NCBI GenBank assembly: GCA_014729595.1
Contig: WJJU01000321.1
Location: 1 to 9,063, forward strand
Origin: Chitinivibrionales bacterium
GTDB taxonomy: Bacteria > Fibrobacterota > Chitinivibrionia > Chitinivibrionales > WJMI01
Reading direction: 5' to 3'
DNA: 9,063 nucleotides
Part shown: one piece after another, positions 1-7,802 of the stretch
Layout: every line of letters begins with the position of its first letter
Numbering within the stretch: position 1 is the first letter of the stretch
Notes under the pieces: model-generated
Seen by the model: the letters and a program-made list of their open reading frames with translations, nothing else
Databases searched by the model: none
What the model was told of the DNA's origin: nothing
Made by a program: the position numbers and the translations under genes

Positions 1-1
1 G

Positions 2-3000
2 CGGTACGCCGACGAATACAACATGTACAACCTGCTTTGCCTTCTTGCAAGTGAATATGGCACTGTACATGGTATTCCGGCGTATAAGCCGCCTCGTGAA
101 GTCGAAGACGCCACCATACTCGATCCCCGCGAAGCGAAGTCGTTCAAGAGCTATGGTGCATGGGTCAAGAATCGCGAGGTGGATACAAGCTTGCCCACGA
201 CAGCCTTGTTCTACAATAGCGGGCGGTATCCCGTTGATACCCATAGCGCAGTGGGCGCGTTGATTGAGAAAATGAAGAACTCCTGCACGGTTATTCCTGT
301 AGCAATCAACCGTATCACAAGCGACAATGCCAAAAAGCTGCGAAGGCTTCTCCCAGAGAACCTGGATTGCGTCGTAAACCTTCTGGCTTTCCGAATGGGA
401 CAAGGCCCTATGGGCGGCAACGCCGGAGAAGCTGTCGCTTTGCTGCGCGAACTCAACGTCCCGATACTGCATCCGTTCTTTATCACTCGTCGCTCAATAG
501 AGCAGTGGCACAATGACCCCCACGGAACACTGCCGTCCGAGTTTCTCATTTCCGTATTCCTACCCGAACTTGACGGATGCATCGAGACGATTCCCGTTGG
601 CGCCGTTAATCCAGAACTAGATTCCTGGGGCGGATTGGACCTTCTGGGTGAGCGAGTGGACAAGGTAATCTCGCGCATAAAACGGTGGCACACACTCAGA
701 CATAAGCCGAACAAGGATAAGCGGATCGCCATTGTGATGTACAACTATCCGCCCGGCGAAGGCGGTATTGGGGCAGGCGCGTTTATCGATGCGCTGTCTT
801 CGGTTGAAGCTATCATGCGTGAGTTGCAGACTCGGGGCTACAATGTCGAACCGTTAACCAGAGAACAGATCTGCCGGCACTTTGACGAGGAGGGCAACTG
901 CAATTGTCCTCAGTGGAGGGCACCGGCGTCTGGTGTAACCATGGCAGAGGAGCAATATGTCAAGGCGACAGGGACCGCTCTATGGGCAAAGCGCATCGAG
1001 GATCATTGGGGCCCGTTCCCCGGTCATGTTATGGCCGGCAATGACGGGGTTGCCATACCGTGCATAAAAATCGGCGATGTCATTCTCGGATTGCAGCCGC
1101 CTCGTTCTGCCGGTGTGGTTTCTGCTCGTGAATACCACGATCCCCACAAACCGCCGCACCACCAATATGCGGCATTCTACCGCTGGCTTGAATGCGAGTT
1201 CAAAGCTGATGCCATAATTCATGTCGGGACGCATGGTACGCTGGAATTCCTTCCCGGCAAGGAAAACGCCATGTCGGGCGACTGCTTACCGGATGCGCTC
1301 ATTGGAAGCATGCCGCACCTGTACTGCTACTACTCGGGCAACCCCTCGGAGTCATCCATTGCAAAGCGCCGAACCCATGCGGTTATGATGAGCCACCTGC
1401 AACCACCGTTTGTGACGGGGGGCGTCTATGGCGAACTGCAGCAACTGGAAACACTGCTTGATGAGCATGCGCAGGCAGAAGACTTGAACCCAACCCGAGT
1501 GAAAGAAATCGAATCGGACATTATCGGATTGACCTCAAAACTTGGTTGGGAATGCGAGACACCCAACGATGCCGCTTTCAAACTGGGCGAGATCAAACGC
1601 AGCTTCGTGCCCGGAAGACTGCACACCTTTGGTCAGCCATTCTCGCATCAGGAAGCTATCGATTTTCTGTGGCAGTTTTCCCGATGTTGGCATGAGGACG
1701 GTAAGGGACTTGCGGAAGAAGTCGCTGAGAAGCGGAAATGGAACTGGGAAGAATTGCGCGAGAAACCAGAGCGATACGTCCGTGAGATCGAGATAGTCGA
1801 GCAGGAGTGCCGCGCCGCAATCACTTCAATTGTGGAAGCCGGGGCAAAGCCAAACGGCCCCGTAGAGAAACGCCTTTGCCAACTGTACAGGCATCTTGTC
1901 GACAATAGCGAGCTCGCCTCTTTGTGTGCGGCGCTTGAAGGCGGTTACATTCCCGCGGGGCTTGGCGGTGATGTGTTCCGCAATCCCGAAGTGCTTCCCT
2001 CGGGGCGCAACCTATACCAGTTTGACCCGCGCTCCGTGCCGTCTCCATCGGCAACGCGCATGGGTATTCGCATGGCCCAGAACCTAGTGGAAGAATACCA
2101 CAAAGCCAACGGGACCTGGCCCAAATCGATTGCCGTCGTGCTCTGGGGACTGGAGACATCAAAAACAAATGGGGAAACAGTCGCACAGATTTTGCACCTT
2201 CTGGGTGTGCGCCTGAATCGCGCGAATCCCTGGGAGAAGAAGCTGGAAATTATCCCGCTCAGCGAATTGGGCCGCCCGCGTGTCGATGTTACCGTTCAGA
2301 TGAGCGGGTTTCTTCGAGACCTGTTTCCAAACATTATCGAGATGATACAGGACGCCTTGGAACTCGTTGGTTCAATCGACGAGGAAGACGATCAAAACCC
2401 AATACGCGCTCATGCACGGGCAATTCGGGAGAAACTTGGCGGCATGGGATACGCGGAAGAGGATGCACGAGAGTTGTCGTTAGCCCGGGTGTTCGGACCT
2501 GATACCGCGGTGTATGGTACCGCCGTGACTGGGCTGGTGAAATCAAAGGAATGGCAGAAGGAAAGCGAACTTGTCGATGCCTACACGCATAGCCTTCGTT
2601 TTGTATATACCCGGCGATTTTATGGAAAAGAGATGAAAGGTCTGCTCACACAGAATCTTTCCAAAGTTGAAGTCGTCAGTCAAGTGCGCAGTTCCATGGA
2701 TTATGAAGTCACCGACCTTGATCACTACTACGAGTTTCTGGGTGGACTTGCGCGAACGGTCAAGGAGCATTCGGGCAAAAAGGCAATGATTTTGGTGAAC
2801 GACAGTCACGAAGGGCGCGCCCGCACCGAAACCGCGCAGCATTCCATTCAGCGGGCCATACGAAGTCGCCTGCTCAATCCGCGGTGGCAGGATGGGATGC
2901 TGTCGCATGATTATCACGGGGCGCAACAATTTGCGGAAAAACTAGAGAACCTGGTCGGGCTCGCGGCTACCACAGAGGAAGTCGACAACGCGCTGTTTGA

Positions 3001-3211
3001 AGACACGGCGCGGGACCTGATACTGAATGAGAACCTGCGCAAGCGTCTTCAGGAAAACAATCCGCATGCACTAAGACAGATCCTGGAGCGTCTCTTTGAG
3101 GCAAATCAACGAGGGTATTGGGAGACGGATGAAGATACGCTTGAAAAGATGAGAAGGCTATATCTCCAGCTTGAGGGAGACATTGAAGGCCCCTCACAGG
3201 ATCATAAATGA
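2..3211 (+). CDS. cobN: CobN-family cobaltochelatase large subunit, 5' partial (copy 1)
   Basis: This is the large, porphyrin/corrin-binding subunit of an ATP-dependent chelatase of the CobN/ChlH/BchH family, predicted to insert cobalt into the corrin ring in the cytoplasm with an AAA+ I/D partner (CobS/CobT or ChlI/ChlD), which is not in the window. The frame is open to the left edge. The first complete codon is nt 2, giving 1069 residues, so the Met at nt 23 is internal. Family hallmarks, numbered from nt 2, are PPHHQYAAFYRWL from about residue 384, the signature HVGTHGTLEFLPGKE at 407-421, AKRRTHAV shortly after, and NPRW at about 959 near the C-terminus. Family members usually run about 1200-1300 residues, so roughly 150-250 N-terminal residues lie outside. 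The stop shares ATGA with the cobQ start. The alternative, a magnesium chelatase H subunit, is less likely given the B12 operon. A second family member starts at 8279. Confidence 0.95.
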   Translation, partial: RYADEYNMYNLLCLLASEYGTVHGIPAYKPPREVEDATILDPREAKSFKSYGAWVKNREVDTSLPTTALFYNSGRYPVDTHSAVGALIEKMKNSCTVIPVAINRITSDNAKKLRRLLPENLDCVVNLLAFRMGQGPMGGNAGEAVALLRELNVPILHPFFITRRSIEQWHNDPHGTLPSEFLISVFLPELDGCIETIPVGAVNPELDSWGGLDLLGERVDKVISRIKRWHTLRHKPNKDKRIAIVMYNYPPGEGGIGAGAFIDALSSVEAIMRELQTRGYNVEPLTREQICRHFDEEGNCNCPQWRAPASGVTMAEEQYVKATGTALWAKRIEDHWGPFPGHVMAGNDGVAIPCIKIGDVILGLQPPRSAGVVSAREYHDPHKPPHHQYAAFYRWLECEFKADAIIHVGTHGTLEFLPGKENAMSGDCLPDALIGSMPHLYCYYSGNPSESSIAKRRTHAVMMSHLQPPFVTGGVYGELQQLETLLDEHAQAEDLNPTRVKEIESDIIGLTSKLGWECETPNDAAFKLGEIKRSFVPGRLHTFGQPFSHQEAIDFLWQFSRCWHEDGKGLAEEVAEKRKWNWEELREKPERYVREIEIVEQECRAAITSIVEAGAKPNGPVEKRLCQLYRHLVDNSELASLCAALEGGYIPAGLGGDVFRNPEVLPSGRNLYQFDPRSVPSPSATRMGIRMAQNLVEEYHKANGTWPKSIAVVLWGLETSKTNGETVAQILHLLGVRLNRANPWEKKLEIIPLSELGRPRVDVTVQMSGFLRDLFPNIIEMIQDALELVGSIDEEDDQNPIRAHARAIREKLGGMGYAEEDARELSLARVFGPDTAVYGTAVTGLVKSKEWQKESELVDAYTHSLRFVYTRRFYGKEMKGLLTQNLSKVEVVSQVRSSMDYEVTDLDHYYEFLGGLARTVKEHSGKKAMILVNDSHEGRARTETAQHSIQRAIRSRLLNPRWQDGMLSHDYHGAQQFAEKLENLVGLAATTEEVDNALFEDTARDLILNENLRKRLQENNPHALRQILERLFEANQRGYWETDEDTLEKMRRLYLQLEGDIEGPSQDHK

Positions 3212-4761
3212 TAGAAGGAATGGGAAAGATGCGCTCGAAGTCTCTAATGATACAAGGAACGGCCAGCTCAAGCGGCAAGTCGCTCATTGCCGCGGCACTG
3301 TGCCGTATTTTCCGTCAGGATGGATATCGGGTCGCACCGTTCAAAGCGCAGAATATGTCAAATAATTCGTTTGTCACCCGTGATGGACTTGAGATGGGGC
3401 GCGCGCAGGTCGTGCAGGCGTATGCCGCCGGGCTTGAGCCGGATGTGCGCATGAACCCCGTGCTTCTCAAACCTTCATCGGACACGGGTTCTCAAGTTGT
3501 GCTCAAGGGCAAACCGGCTTTCACCATGAAAGCGCGGCAATGGCACGAAACGCGCGACAAACTACGATGCACTATACGCGACTGCTATGAATCTCTTGCG
3601 GCTGAATATGACCTTATTGTCATTGAAGGAGCAGGCAGTCCAGCGGAAATCAATCTGAAAAAGAACGACATTGTCAATATGGGCATGGCGGAAATGGCCG
3701 ATGCTCCGGTGCTGCTTGTAGGTGACATCGATAGGGGTGGCGTTTTTGCGTCGCTTGTCGGGACAATGGAGCTTCTTGAAAACCAAGAGAAAGCTCGCGT
3801 CAAGGCGTTTGTCATTAACAAATTCCGCGGAGACGTTGGGCTTCTCAAACCCGGGCTTGAACAGTTGGAGAAGATTTGCGGTGTTCCAGTCCTGGGCGTC
3901 GTTTCATGGGTGCATCATGCGATTGATGAAGAAGACGGCGTTACCGAGCGATTCAACAGGACATCCTGGCCAAACACCGATATCGATATATGTGTCATCC
4001 GGTTGCCCCGTATTTCAAACTACACGGATTTCCTGCCCCTCGAAGCGATTCCCGGGGTGAGAGTCAGATGGTGCGAGAGCAGCGCGGCAATCGGCCGTCC
4101 CGATTTGCTCATACTACCTGGAACCAAGTCCACTATCGGGGACCTCCAGGTACTGAAGAAATCCGGCTTTGCTGATGCTATCCTTTCCTATGCCCAAAGA
4201 GGGGGGGCGGTTCTTGGCATTTGTGGCGGTTTCCAGATGCTGGGAAAGGAGATTCATGACCCAAACCACTGTGAAAGCTCATGCGACAAAGAGAGTGGAC
4301 TGGGATTGCTCGACATGCTGACCGAATTCCATACGGACAAGACAACGACGCAGACTCAAGTCACAATCAGTAGCGCAGCAGCAGGACTGTTTGCCGCCTT
4401 GAACGGAATACAGACAACAGGTTTCGAGATTCATATGGGCAAAAGTGACTTCGGGCCTGACAGCCAACCATTTACGGTTCTGTCGGATGCGTCCGGCCGG
4501 GAAGCGGTTATCGGAATAGCAAGCCCGTCAGGCAGTATTGCGGGAACCTACCTGCACGGTCTATTCGATTCTTCCATTGTCGCTACAACCCTGGTTAACG
4601 CACTTCGTGAGAGGAAGGGGCTTGCACAATTGCAAGATGCTGTAGTAGAACGAAGCGTAGCATTGAACGAGGACATCGATAACCTGGCGGATGTTGTGAG
4701 ACATAGCCTCGATATGGATATGCTGAAAAGAATTGTGGAGGGCAAGCATGTCGCCGCTTAG
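3208..4761 (+). CDS. cobQ: Cobyric acid synthase (glutamine-dependent amidase)
   Basis: CobQ/CbiP amidates carboxyl side chains b, d, e and g of adenosylcobyrinic acid a,c-diamide, using glutamine and ATP, to give cobyric acid. The 517-residue protein shows the two expected domains. The N-terminal dethiobiotin-synthetase-like P-loop domain has GTASSSGKS at 17-25, then PFKAQNMSNNS, EGAGSPAEINL and DIDRGGVFAS. The C-terminal class-I glutamine amidotransferase domain has GTKST, the nucleophile Cys339 in GICGGFQ, and His450 in TYLHGLFD. Length is near the family norm of about 480-510, slightly long at the N-terminus. The ATG at 3208 overlaps the cobN stop (ATGA) with AGGA about 6 nt upstream. The in-frame ATG at 3229 (MRSKSLMIQGT) resembles most family starts better and has GAAGGA 11 nt upstream, so either could be used. 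A G7 run at 4201-4207 encodes the Gly-Gly before Ala-Val and is in frame. Confidence 0.96.
   Translation: MIEGMGKMRSKSLMIQGTASSSGKSLIAAALCRIFRQDGYRVAPFKAQNMSNNSFVTRDGLEMGRAQVVQAYAAGLEPDVRMNPVLLKPSSDTGSQVVLKGKPAFTMKARQWHETRDKLRCTIRDCYESLAAEYDLIVIEGAGSPAEINLKKNDIVNMGMAEMADAPVLLVGDIDRGGVFASLVGTMELLENQEKARVKAFVINKFRGDVGLLKPGLEQLEKICGVPVLGVVSWVHHAIDEEDGVTERFNRTSWPNTDIDICVIRLPRISNYTDFLPLEAIPGVRVRWCESSAAIGRPDLLILPGTKSTIGDLQVLKKSGFADAILSYAQRGGAVLGICGGFQMLGKEIHDPNHCESSCDKESGLGLLDMLTEFHTDKTTTQTQVTISSAAAGLFAALNGIQTTGFEIHMGKSDFGPDSQPFTVLSDASGREAVIGIASPSGSIAGTYLHGLFDSSIVATTLVNALRERKGLAQLQDAVVERSVALNEDIDNLADVVRHSLDMDMLKRIVEGKHVAA
4737..4742 (+). promoter_or_regulatory. Ribosome binding site that sets the cbiB start
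   Basis: GGAGGG lies inside the end of cobQ, 5 nt before ATG 4748. It supports that ATG over the in-frame TTG at 4733, which would lie upstream of the site. The 14-bp overlap with cobQ suggests translational coupling. Confidence 0.7.
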
Positions 4762-5713
4762 CCTCGGGGCGGCCGTTGGACTGGATTTCCTTCTGGGAGA
4801 TCCCCGTTGGCTTCCGCATCCGGTGCGGTGGATAGGTAGCCTTATCGCCTTGCTTGAAAAGCTTCTGCATCCCTCATACCGCTCGCGAGCGCGTGAGTTC
4901 ATTTCGGGAATGATGCTGTGCGCGTTGGTCCTGGCGATTACAGCGGGCACAGGTTTTCTGCTTGTTGAAAGCGCGCGTCTCTTGTCACCGTACGCAGTTC
5001 TTGCCGTCGAAGCGATTATCGGTTTCTACTGTCTGTCGGCCCGGTCGCTCGCGAGCGAGGCGAACCTGGTCCGCAAGCATTTGTCGCAAGGCGATCTTAG
5101 CGCCGCCCGGCATGCGGTGTCAATGATTGTGGGGCGGGATACAGCAAACATGAATGAACATGAGATTGCCCGAGCCACCGTTGAAACCGTTGCCGAGAAC
5201 ATCACAGACGGCATTGTATCACCTCTATTCTATCTGGCTCTTGGCGGTCCGGTGGCGGCACTGGCATTCAAGTCGGTGAGCACTATGGACTCAATGATTG
5301 GCTATCGTAACGACCGCTACCGTCATTTCGGCACCTGCGCTGCGCGACTGGATGATATTCTCAACTTCATTCCCGCTCGTCTTGCCGGCTTCATTATGAT
5401 TCCGCTGACCACAGCCGTTAGTGGGAAAAACCTGCCGAATTCGCTGCAGACAATATATCGCGACCGCAAGAAACACCCCAGCCCAAATTCCGCCCACAGC
5501 GAAGCTGCGATGGCGGGAGCGCTGGACATCGAGCTTGGAGGAGAGGCTACCTATAACGGACGCATTTCGCGGAAACCACGTCTCAATGAAGGCGGTCGGC
5601 AACCTGTCATGCGTGATATTGCAGATACGGTCACGATAGCGTATGGTACGGCCTTGCTGTCAGCGATCTGCGCAATTAGCGCTGTCATCGTTTCCGGTAG
5701 AAGCATCTTGTAG
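4748..5713 (+). CDS. cbiB: Adenosylcobinamide-phosphate synthase (integral membrane)
   Basis: CbiB (CobD in aerobic-pathway naming) joins adenosylcobyric acid to (R)-1-amino-2-propanol phosphate, giving adenosylcobinamide phosphate at the cytoplasmic membrane. The 321-residue length is typical. The start carries the family motif GLDFLLGDPRWLPHPVRWIG (residues about 10-30). Hydrophobic segments follow at about 55-100. The most conserved block begins near residue 129 (GRDTANMNEHEIARATVET) and continues with AENITDGIVSPLFYLALGG, STMDSMIGYRNDRYRHFG and RLDDILNFIPARLAG. SEAAMAGAL marks the C-terminal third, and a last hydrophobic helix ends the protein. ATG 4748 is chosen over TTG 4733 because of GGAGGG 5 nt upstream and the family-like N-terminus. 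The gene overlaps cobQ by 14 bp and is followed after 23 bp by cobO. The linker substrate would come from the CobD-type enzyme encoded at 6250. Confidence 0.96.
   Translation: MSPLSLGAAVGLDFLLGDPRWLPHPVRWIGSLIALLEKLLHPSYRSRAREFISGMMLCALVLAITAGTGFLLVESARLLSPYAVLAVEAIIGFYCLSARSLASEANLVRKHLSQGDLSAARHAVSMIVGRDTANMNEHEIARATVETVAENITDGIVSPLFYLALGGPVAALAFKSVSTMDSMIGYRNDRYRHFGTCAARLDDILNFIPARLAGFIMIPLTTAVSGKNLPNSLQTIYRDRKKHPSPNSAHSEAAMAGALDIELGGEATYNGRISRKPRLNEGGRQPVMRDIADTVTIAYGTALLSAICAISAVIVSGRSIL
4880..5058. repeat. Two copies of a 12-bp perfect palindrome inside cbiB
   Basis: CGCTCGCGAGCG occurs at 4880-4891 and 5046-5057. The second copy extends to a 14-bp palindrome, TCGCTCGCGAGCGA, at 5045-5058. 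The two copies lie in different reading frames of cbiB and encode unrelated residues, so protein constraint does not explain the match. Only these two copies were noticed in the window. Function is unknown and chance is possible. Confidence 0.5.
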
Positions 5714-5736
5714 GCAGAGAGGAACGGCATTCAGAT

Positions 5737-6253
5737 ATGAAAGGCTACCTGCAGATCTATACCGGCAACGGTAAAGGGAAAACAACAGCGGCAATCGGCC
5801 TGGCCATACGCGCGGCCGGAGCAGGATTGCCGGTATTCTTCGCGCGATTTGTAAAGGATAAGCAATACAGCGAAATCCTGGCACCGGCACGATTTGAAGA
5901 TCGGATAACGGTGCATCAATATGGCCGACGGCGGTTCATGACACGCAAGACTGAAAAGCAGGATGTCGAAACTGCCCACGAGGCGCTCAAAGAGATACGC
6001 CGGATTATTGGCAGCGGCGACTTTCGTGTGGTAGTTCTGGCCGAAGCTGCTATTGCGCTGCACTACGGGCTCTTTACCGTTGACGAGTTGGTCAACGCTA
6101 TTAGCCCCAAAAGCCTGAGCTGTGAAGTCGTCATGACGGGACGTTATGCTCCCGCAGGAGCTTATCGATGCGGCTGATTTGGTGACGGAAATGCGAGATG
6201 TGAAACACTACTACACGCAAGGCGTACGCGCCCGAAAAGGTATCGAATTATGA
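5737..6253 (+). CDS. cobO: Cob(I)yrinic acid a,c-diamide adenosyltransferase, interrupted by a +1 frameshift
   Basis: CobO/BtuR (CobA-type, P-loop) transfers the adenosyl group of ATP to the reduced corrin cobalt. Residues 1-138 in the initial frame match the family: GNGKGKTTAAIGLAIRAAGA (Walker A at 10-17), FVKDKQYSE, HQYGRRRF and VMTGRYA. After Ala138 (nt 6148-6150) the initial frame reads AGAYRCG and stops at 6175-6177, whereas the +1 frame from 6152 continues PQELIDAADLVTEM and VKHYYTQGVRARKGIEL to the stop at 6251-6253. The joined product is 171 residues, the normal family length, and its stop overlaps the next ATG as ATGA. One surplus C in the CCC at 6151-6153 explains the break. Separately, the Walker-B Asp of the usual LDE is Ala102 (VVLAEAAIAL). 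SD-like AGAGGA is 13 nt upstream of the ATG, which is rather far. The family assignment is secure, but whether the gene is functional is not. Confidence 0.9.
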
Positions 6254-7299
6254 TCGACGGCGTACAAGCCCACGGCAGCATGCCTTTCAATGAATTGAGG
6301 GAACTGAATATTGACCCCGCAAGCGTGCTTGATTTCAGCGCCACGGTGAATCCATTCCCGCTGCCTGAAAACGTAAAAAACTTGATATCTCCACAAGAGA
6401 TCTCTTCGTATCCGGATATCGATTGCTACGAAGCTACCAAATCCCTCGCCGACTTCCATGGTATTCACGTAAGACACATTGCCTTGACCGCGGGCATGAC
6501 TGAGGCGATTTTCGCTCTACCGCGGCTTTTCAACACTGCCGCACAATTTGGCCCGACCTATGGCGACTATGCTGAAGCATATCGCAGAAATAACCAATAT
6601 ATGGAAAGCCTGTTGTTCCCCGAGGCCTCAGGAATGCCGGACACTTTGCAGTGGCTCCAGCATCGGTCGCTCGATGTGGTCATTGTTTGCAACCCCAACA
6701 ATCCCAATGGGCGATATTTGTCACCTGATAGTATCCAGCAGTTGTGCGAGGTAGTTCCACAAACGACGGTCTGCATCGATGAAAGCTATCAGGAGCTTGG
6801 TGAAGACTGCGAAACAGCGTTGCCACTGCTGTCGCATTGCGGAAACCTGCTCATCCTGAAATCACTCACAAAACCTTTCGGCATTGGCGGCCTTCGCGCA
6901 GCCTATGCCGTGTCATCGGAAGAAACCATACAGAAGCTGAGCAATTTCCTGCTGCCATGGGGCGTTTCTTCCATCGCCCAACGAATCGTTCCATCTTTGA
7001 TAAACAACCACCAATGCTTTCAACGGCAATGGACGGATATTATCGCGAGAAAGCAAGACCTGATGCAAGCTTTGTCGAACGATAGGTTTATTGTATCATC
7101 TGGAAGATGTCCGTTTTTTCTTGTAAAAACAGGCAATGCAGAGCATACCCGCCAAAGGCTCTTAAAAGAACACCATATCGCGATACGCAGTTGCGCATCC
7201 TTTGGAATGCCGGAGTGGATCAGGATTATGCCGGGCAGGGAGGAACAGAGTCGATATCTACTTGAAGGGTTGAAAAATGAAAAATGTAATTTTAGCTGA
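6250..7299 (+). CDS. cobD: L-threonine-O-3-phosphate decarboxylase / CobC-CobD-type PLP enzyme
   Basis: This is a fold-type I PLP enzyme of the histidinol-phosphate aminotransferase family, whose B12 branch (Salmonella CobD) decarboxylates L-threonine phosphate to the (R)-1-amino-2-propanol phosphate linker. It has 349 residues, against about 360 for Salmonella CobD. Visible landmarks are VLDFSATVNPFPLP near the start, SSYPDIDCYEATKSLADFHG, the PLP-contacting NPNNPNG at 148-154, Asp177 in CIDESYQELG, the Schiff-base Lys208 in SLTKPFGIGGLR with phosphate-binding Arg216, and IRIMPG near the C-terminus. The substrate call rests on operon context, because the fold alone cannot exclude a histidinol-phosphate aminotransferase. 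ATG 6250 overlaps the frame-corrected cobO stop as ATGA and has AAAAGG 9 nt upstream. It is the last convincing gene of the run. Gene naming is ambiguous across species: cobD here is the Salmonella name, and Pseudomonas calls the homologue cobC. Confidence 0.9.
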   Translation: MIDGVQAHGSMPFNELRELNIDPASVLDFSATVNPFPLPENVKNLISPQEISSYPDIDCYEATKSLADFHGIHVRHIALTAGMTEAIFALPRLFNTAAQFGPTYGDYAEAYRRNNQYMESLLFPEASGMPDTLQWLQHRSLDVVIVCNPNNPNGRYLSPDSIQQLCEVVPQTTVCIDESYQELGEDCETALPLLSHCGNLLILKSLTKPFGIGGLRAAYAVSSEETIQKLSNFLLPWGVSSIAQRIVPSLINNHQCFQRQWTDIIARKQDLMQALSNDRFIVSSGRCPFFLVKTGNAEHTRQRLLKEHHIAIRSCASFGMPEWIRIMPGREEQSRYLLEGLKNEKCNFS

Positions 7300-7320
7300 T
7301 ACGAGTTTTTTGCCGCACTT

Positions 7321-7367
7321 AGGACGGGGACGGCCTGTCTTGGTGGACACTGCGTTTTTTGTCTTTT
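7321..7367 (+). terminator. Possible weak terminator of the B12 operon
   Basis: AGGACGGG (7321-7328) can pair with CCTGTCTT (7334-7341), with two G-U pairs, around the loop GACGG, 21 nt after the cobD stop. T-runs follow at 7355-7360 and 7363-7367, but 13 nt beyond the stem, so this is not a textbook intrinsic terminator. Confidence 0.3.
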
Positions 7368-7555
7368 TGATTTACCGCTTAAAAATAGGTTGCCGCGGTC
7401 ATTCAGTCATTCCTTTCCTGGGCTACCGTCGTAGTTTCTTTGGCTTCCGACTTCGCCACCGCCATCATAATTTCTTCCTGCCTTTGTTCTCTTTTGTCTT
7501 GCGCGACGTTCTTCCGGGGTGACCAAATTGCAAACAACGGGTTGCCTCACTGCTG

Positions 7556-7671
7556 AATTTGCCGCCTATACTATCGCTGGAGTGCCAACGATCCGCCGAA
7601 GCGGGAGAGGCGGACATGGAAGCGCTACCCCTTGTCTTGGCGGCAATTTGGGGCGGCGTTCTTAGCCGCCC
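7556..7671 (-). other. GC-rich, highly foldable element (candidate structured RNA or miniature palindromic repeat)
   Basis: The arms TTGCCGCC (7559-7566) and GGCGGCAA (7639-7646) are perfectly complementary and enclose 72 nt. Inside, read on the - strand, are two hairpins. One is CCGC-TTCG-GCGG, a classic cUUCGg tetraloop. The other is ATCGTTGG-CACT-CCAGCGAT (7573-7592), fully paired only on the - strand because of one U-G pair (C opposite A on the + strand). Just outside, GGGCGGC (7651-7657) pairs with GCCGCCC (7665-7671) around a 7-nt loop. The four GGCGGC/GCCGCC arms can exchange partners. No known riboswitch core was recognised. The - strand orientation is favoured by the tetraloop and wobble. 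It would lie in the 3' region of nikR transcripts, with no U-tract to call it a terminator. Confidence 0.45.
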
Positions 7672-7775
7672 AGCATGGGCTGTTGTAAGCTGTTAAACAG
7701 GCTTGCTGTCGCATTTCTCTTCAGAAAAATCGGCTCTCTTCATCTTTCCTCTTCTTTTTGTGTCTGGTGTTTTTC

Positions 7776-7802
7776 CGCCGAAGCCAAGGAAAGGCGAAGG
7801 CG
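7776..7802. repeat. 27-bp inverted repeat after the nikR stop
   Basis: On the + strand CGCC-GAA-GCC, the loop AAGGAAA, then GGC-GAA-GGCG form 4 bp and 3 bp of pairing around a symmetrical GAA/GAA internal loop. The repeat starts 9 bp beyond the nikR stop on the - strand. In the nikR direction it is followed by GAAAAAC rather than T residues, so it does not fit an intrinsic terminator but could stabilise the mRNA 3' end. Confidence 0.4.

Noticed and set aside
23..25. ATG at 23 as the start of cobN copy 1
   Set aside because: The frame is open to nt 2 and the upstream codons (RYADEYN) are conserved CobN sequence, so this Met is internal.
4733..4735. TTG start for cbiB
   Set aside because: The good GGAGGG site at 4737-4742 lies downstream of it and is correctly spaced for ATG 4748.
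6121..6180. Programmed +1 frameshift in cobO
   Set aside because: There is no stop codon at the shift site. The SD-like AGGAG (6156-6160) lies after the slip site rather than just before it as in prfB, and this family is not known for recoding. A simple indel is more likely, though not excluded.
7277..7522. 81-codon + strand frame starting MKNVILADTS with GAAGGG 7 nt upstream
   Set aside because: The SD-like site is within cobD codons. After about 10 residues the translation is Phe/Arg/Leu-rich with no motif, as expected from T-rich non-coding DNA.
7693..7743. 16-residue - strand ORF (MKRADFSEEKCDSKPV) with GAGGAAAG before its ATG
   Set aside because: It is too short, has no recognised family, and its end lies in a palindrome. 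The ribosome site could be chance in purine-rich sequence.
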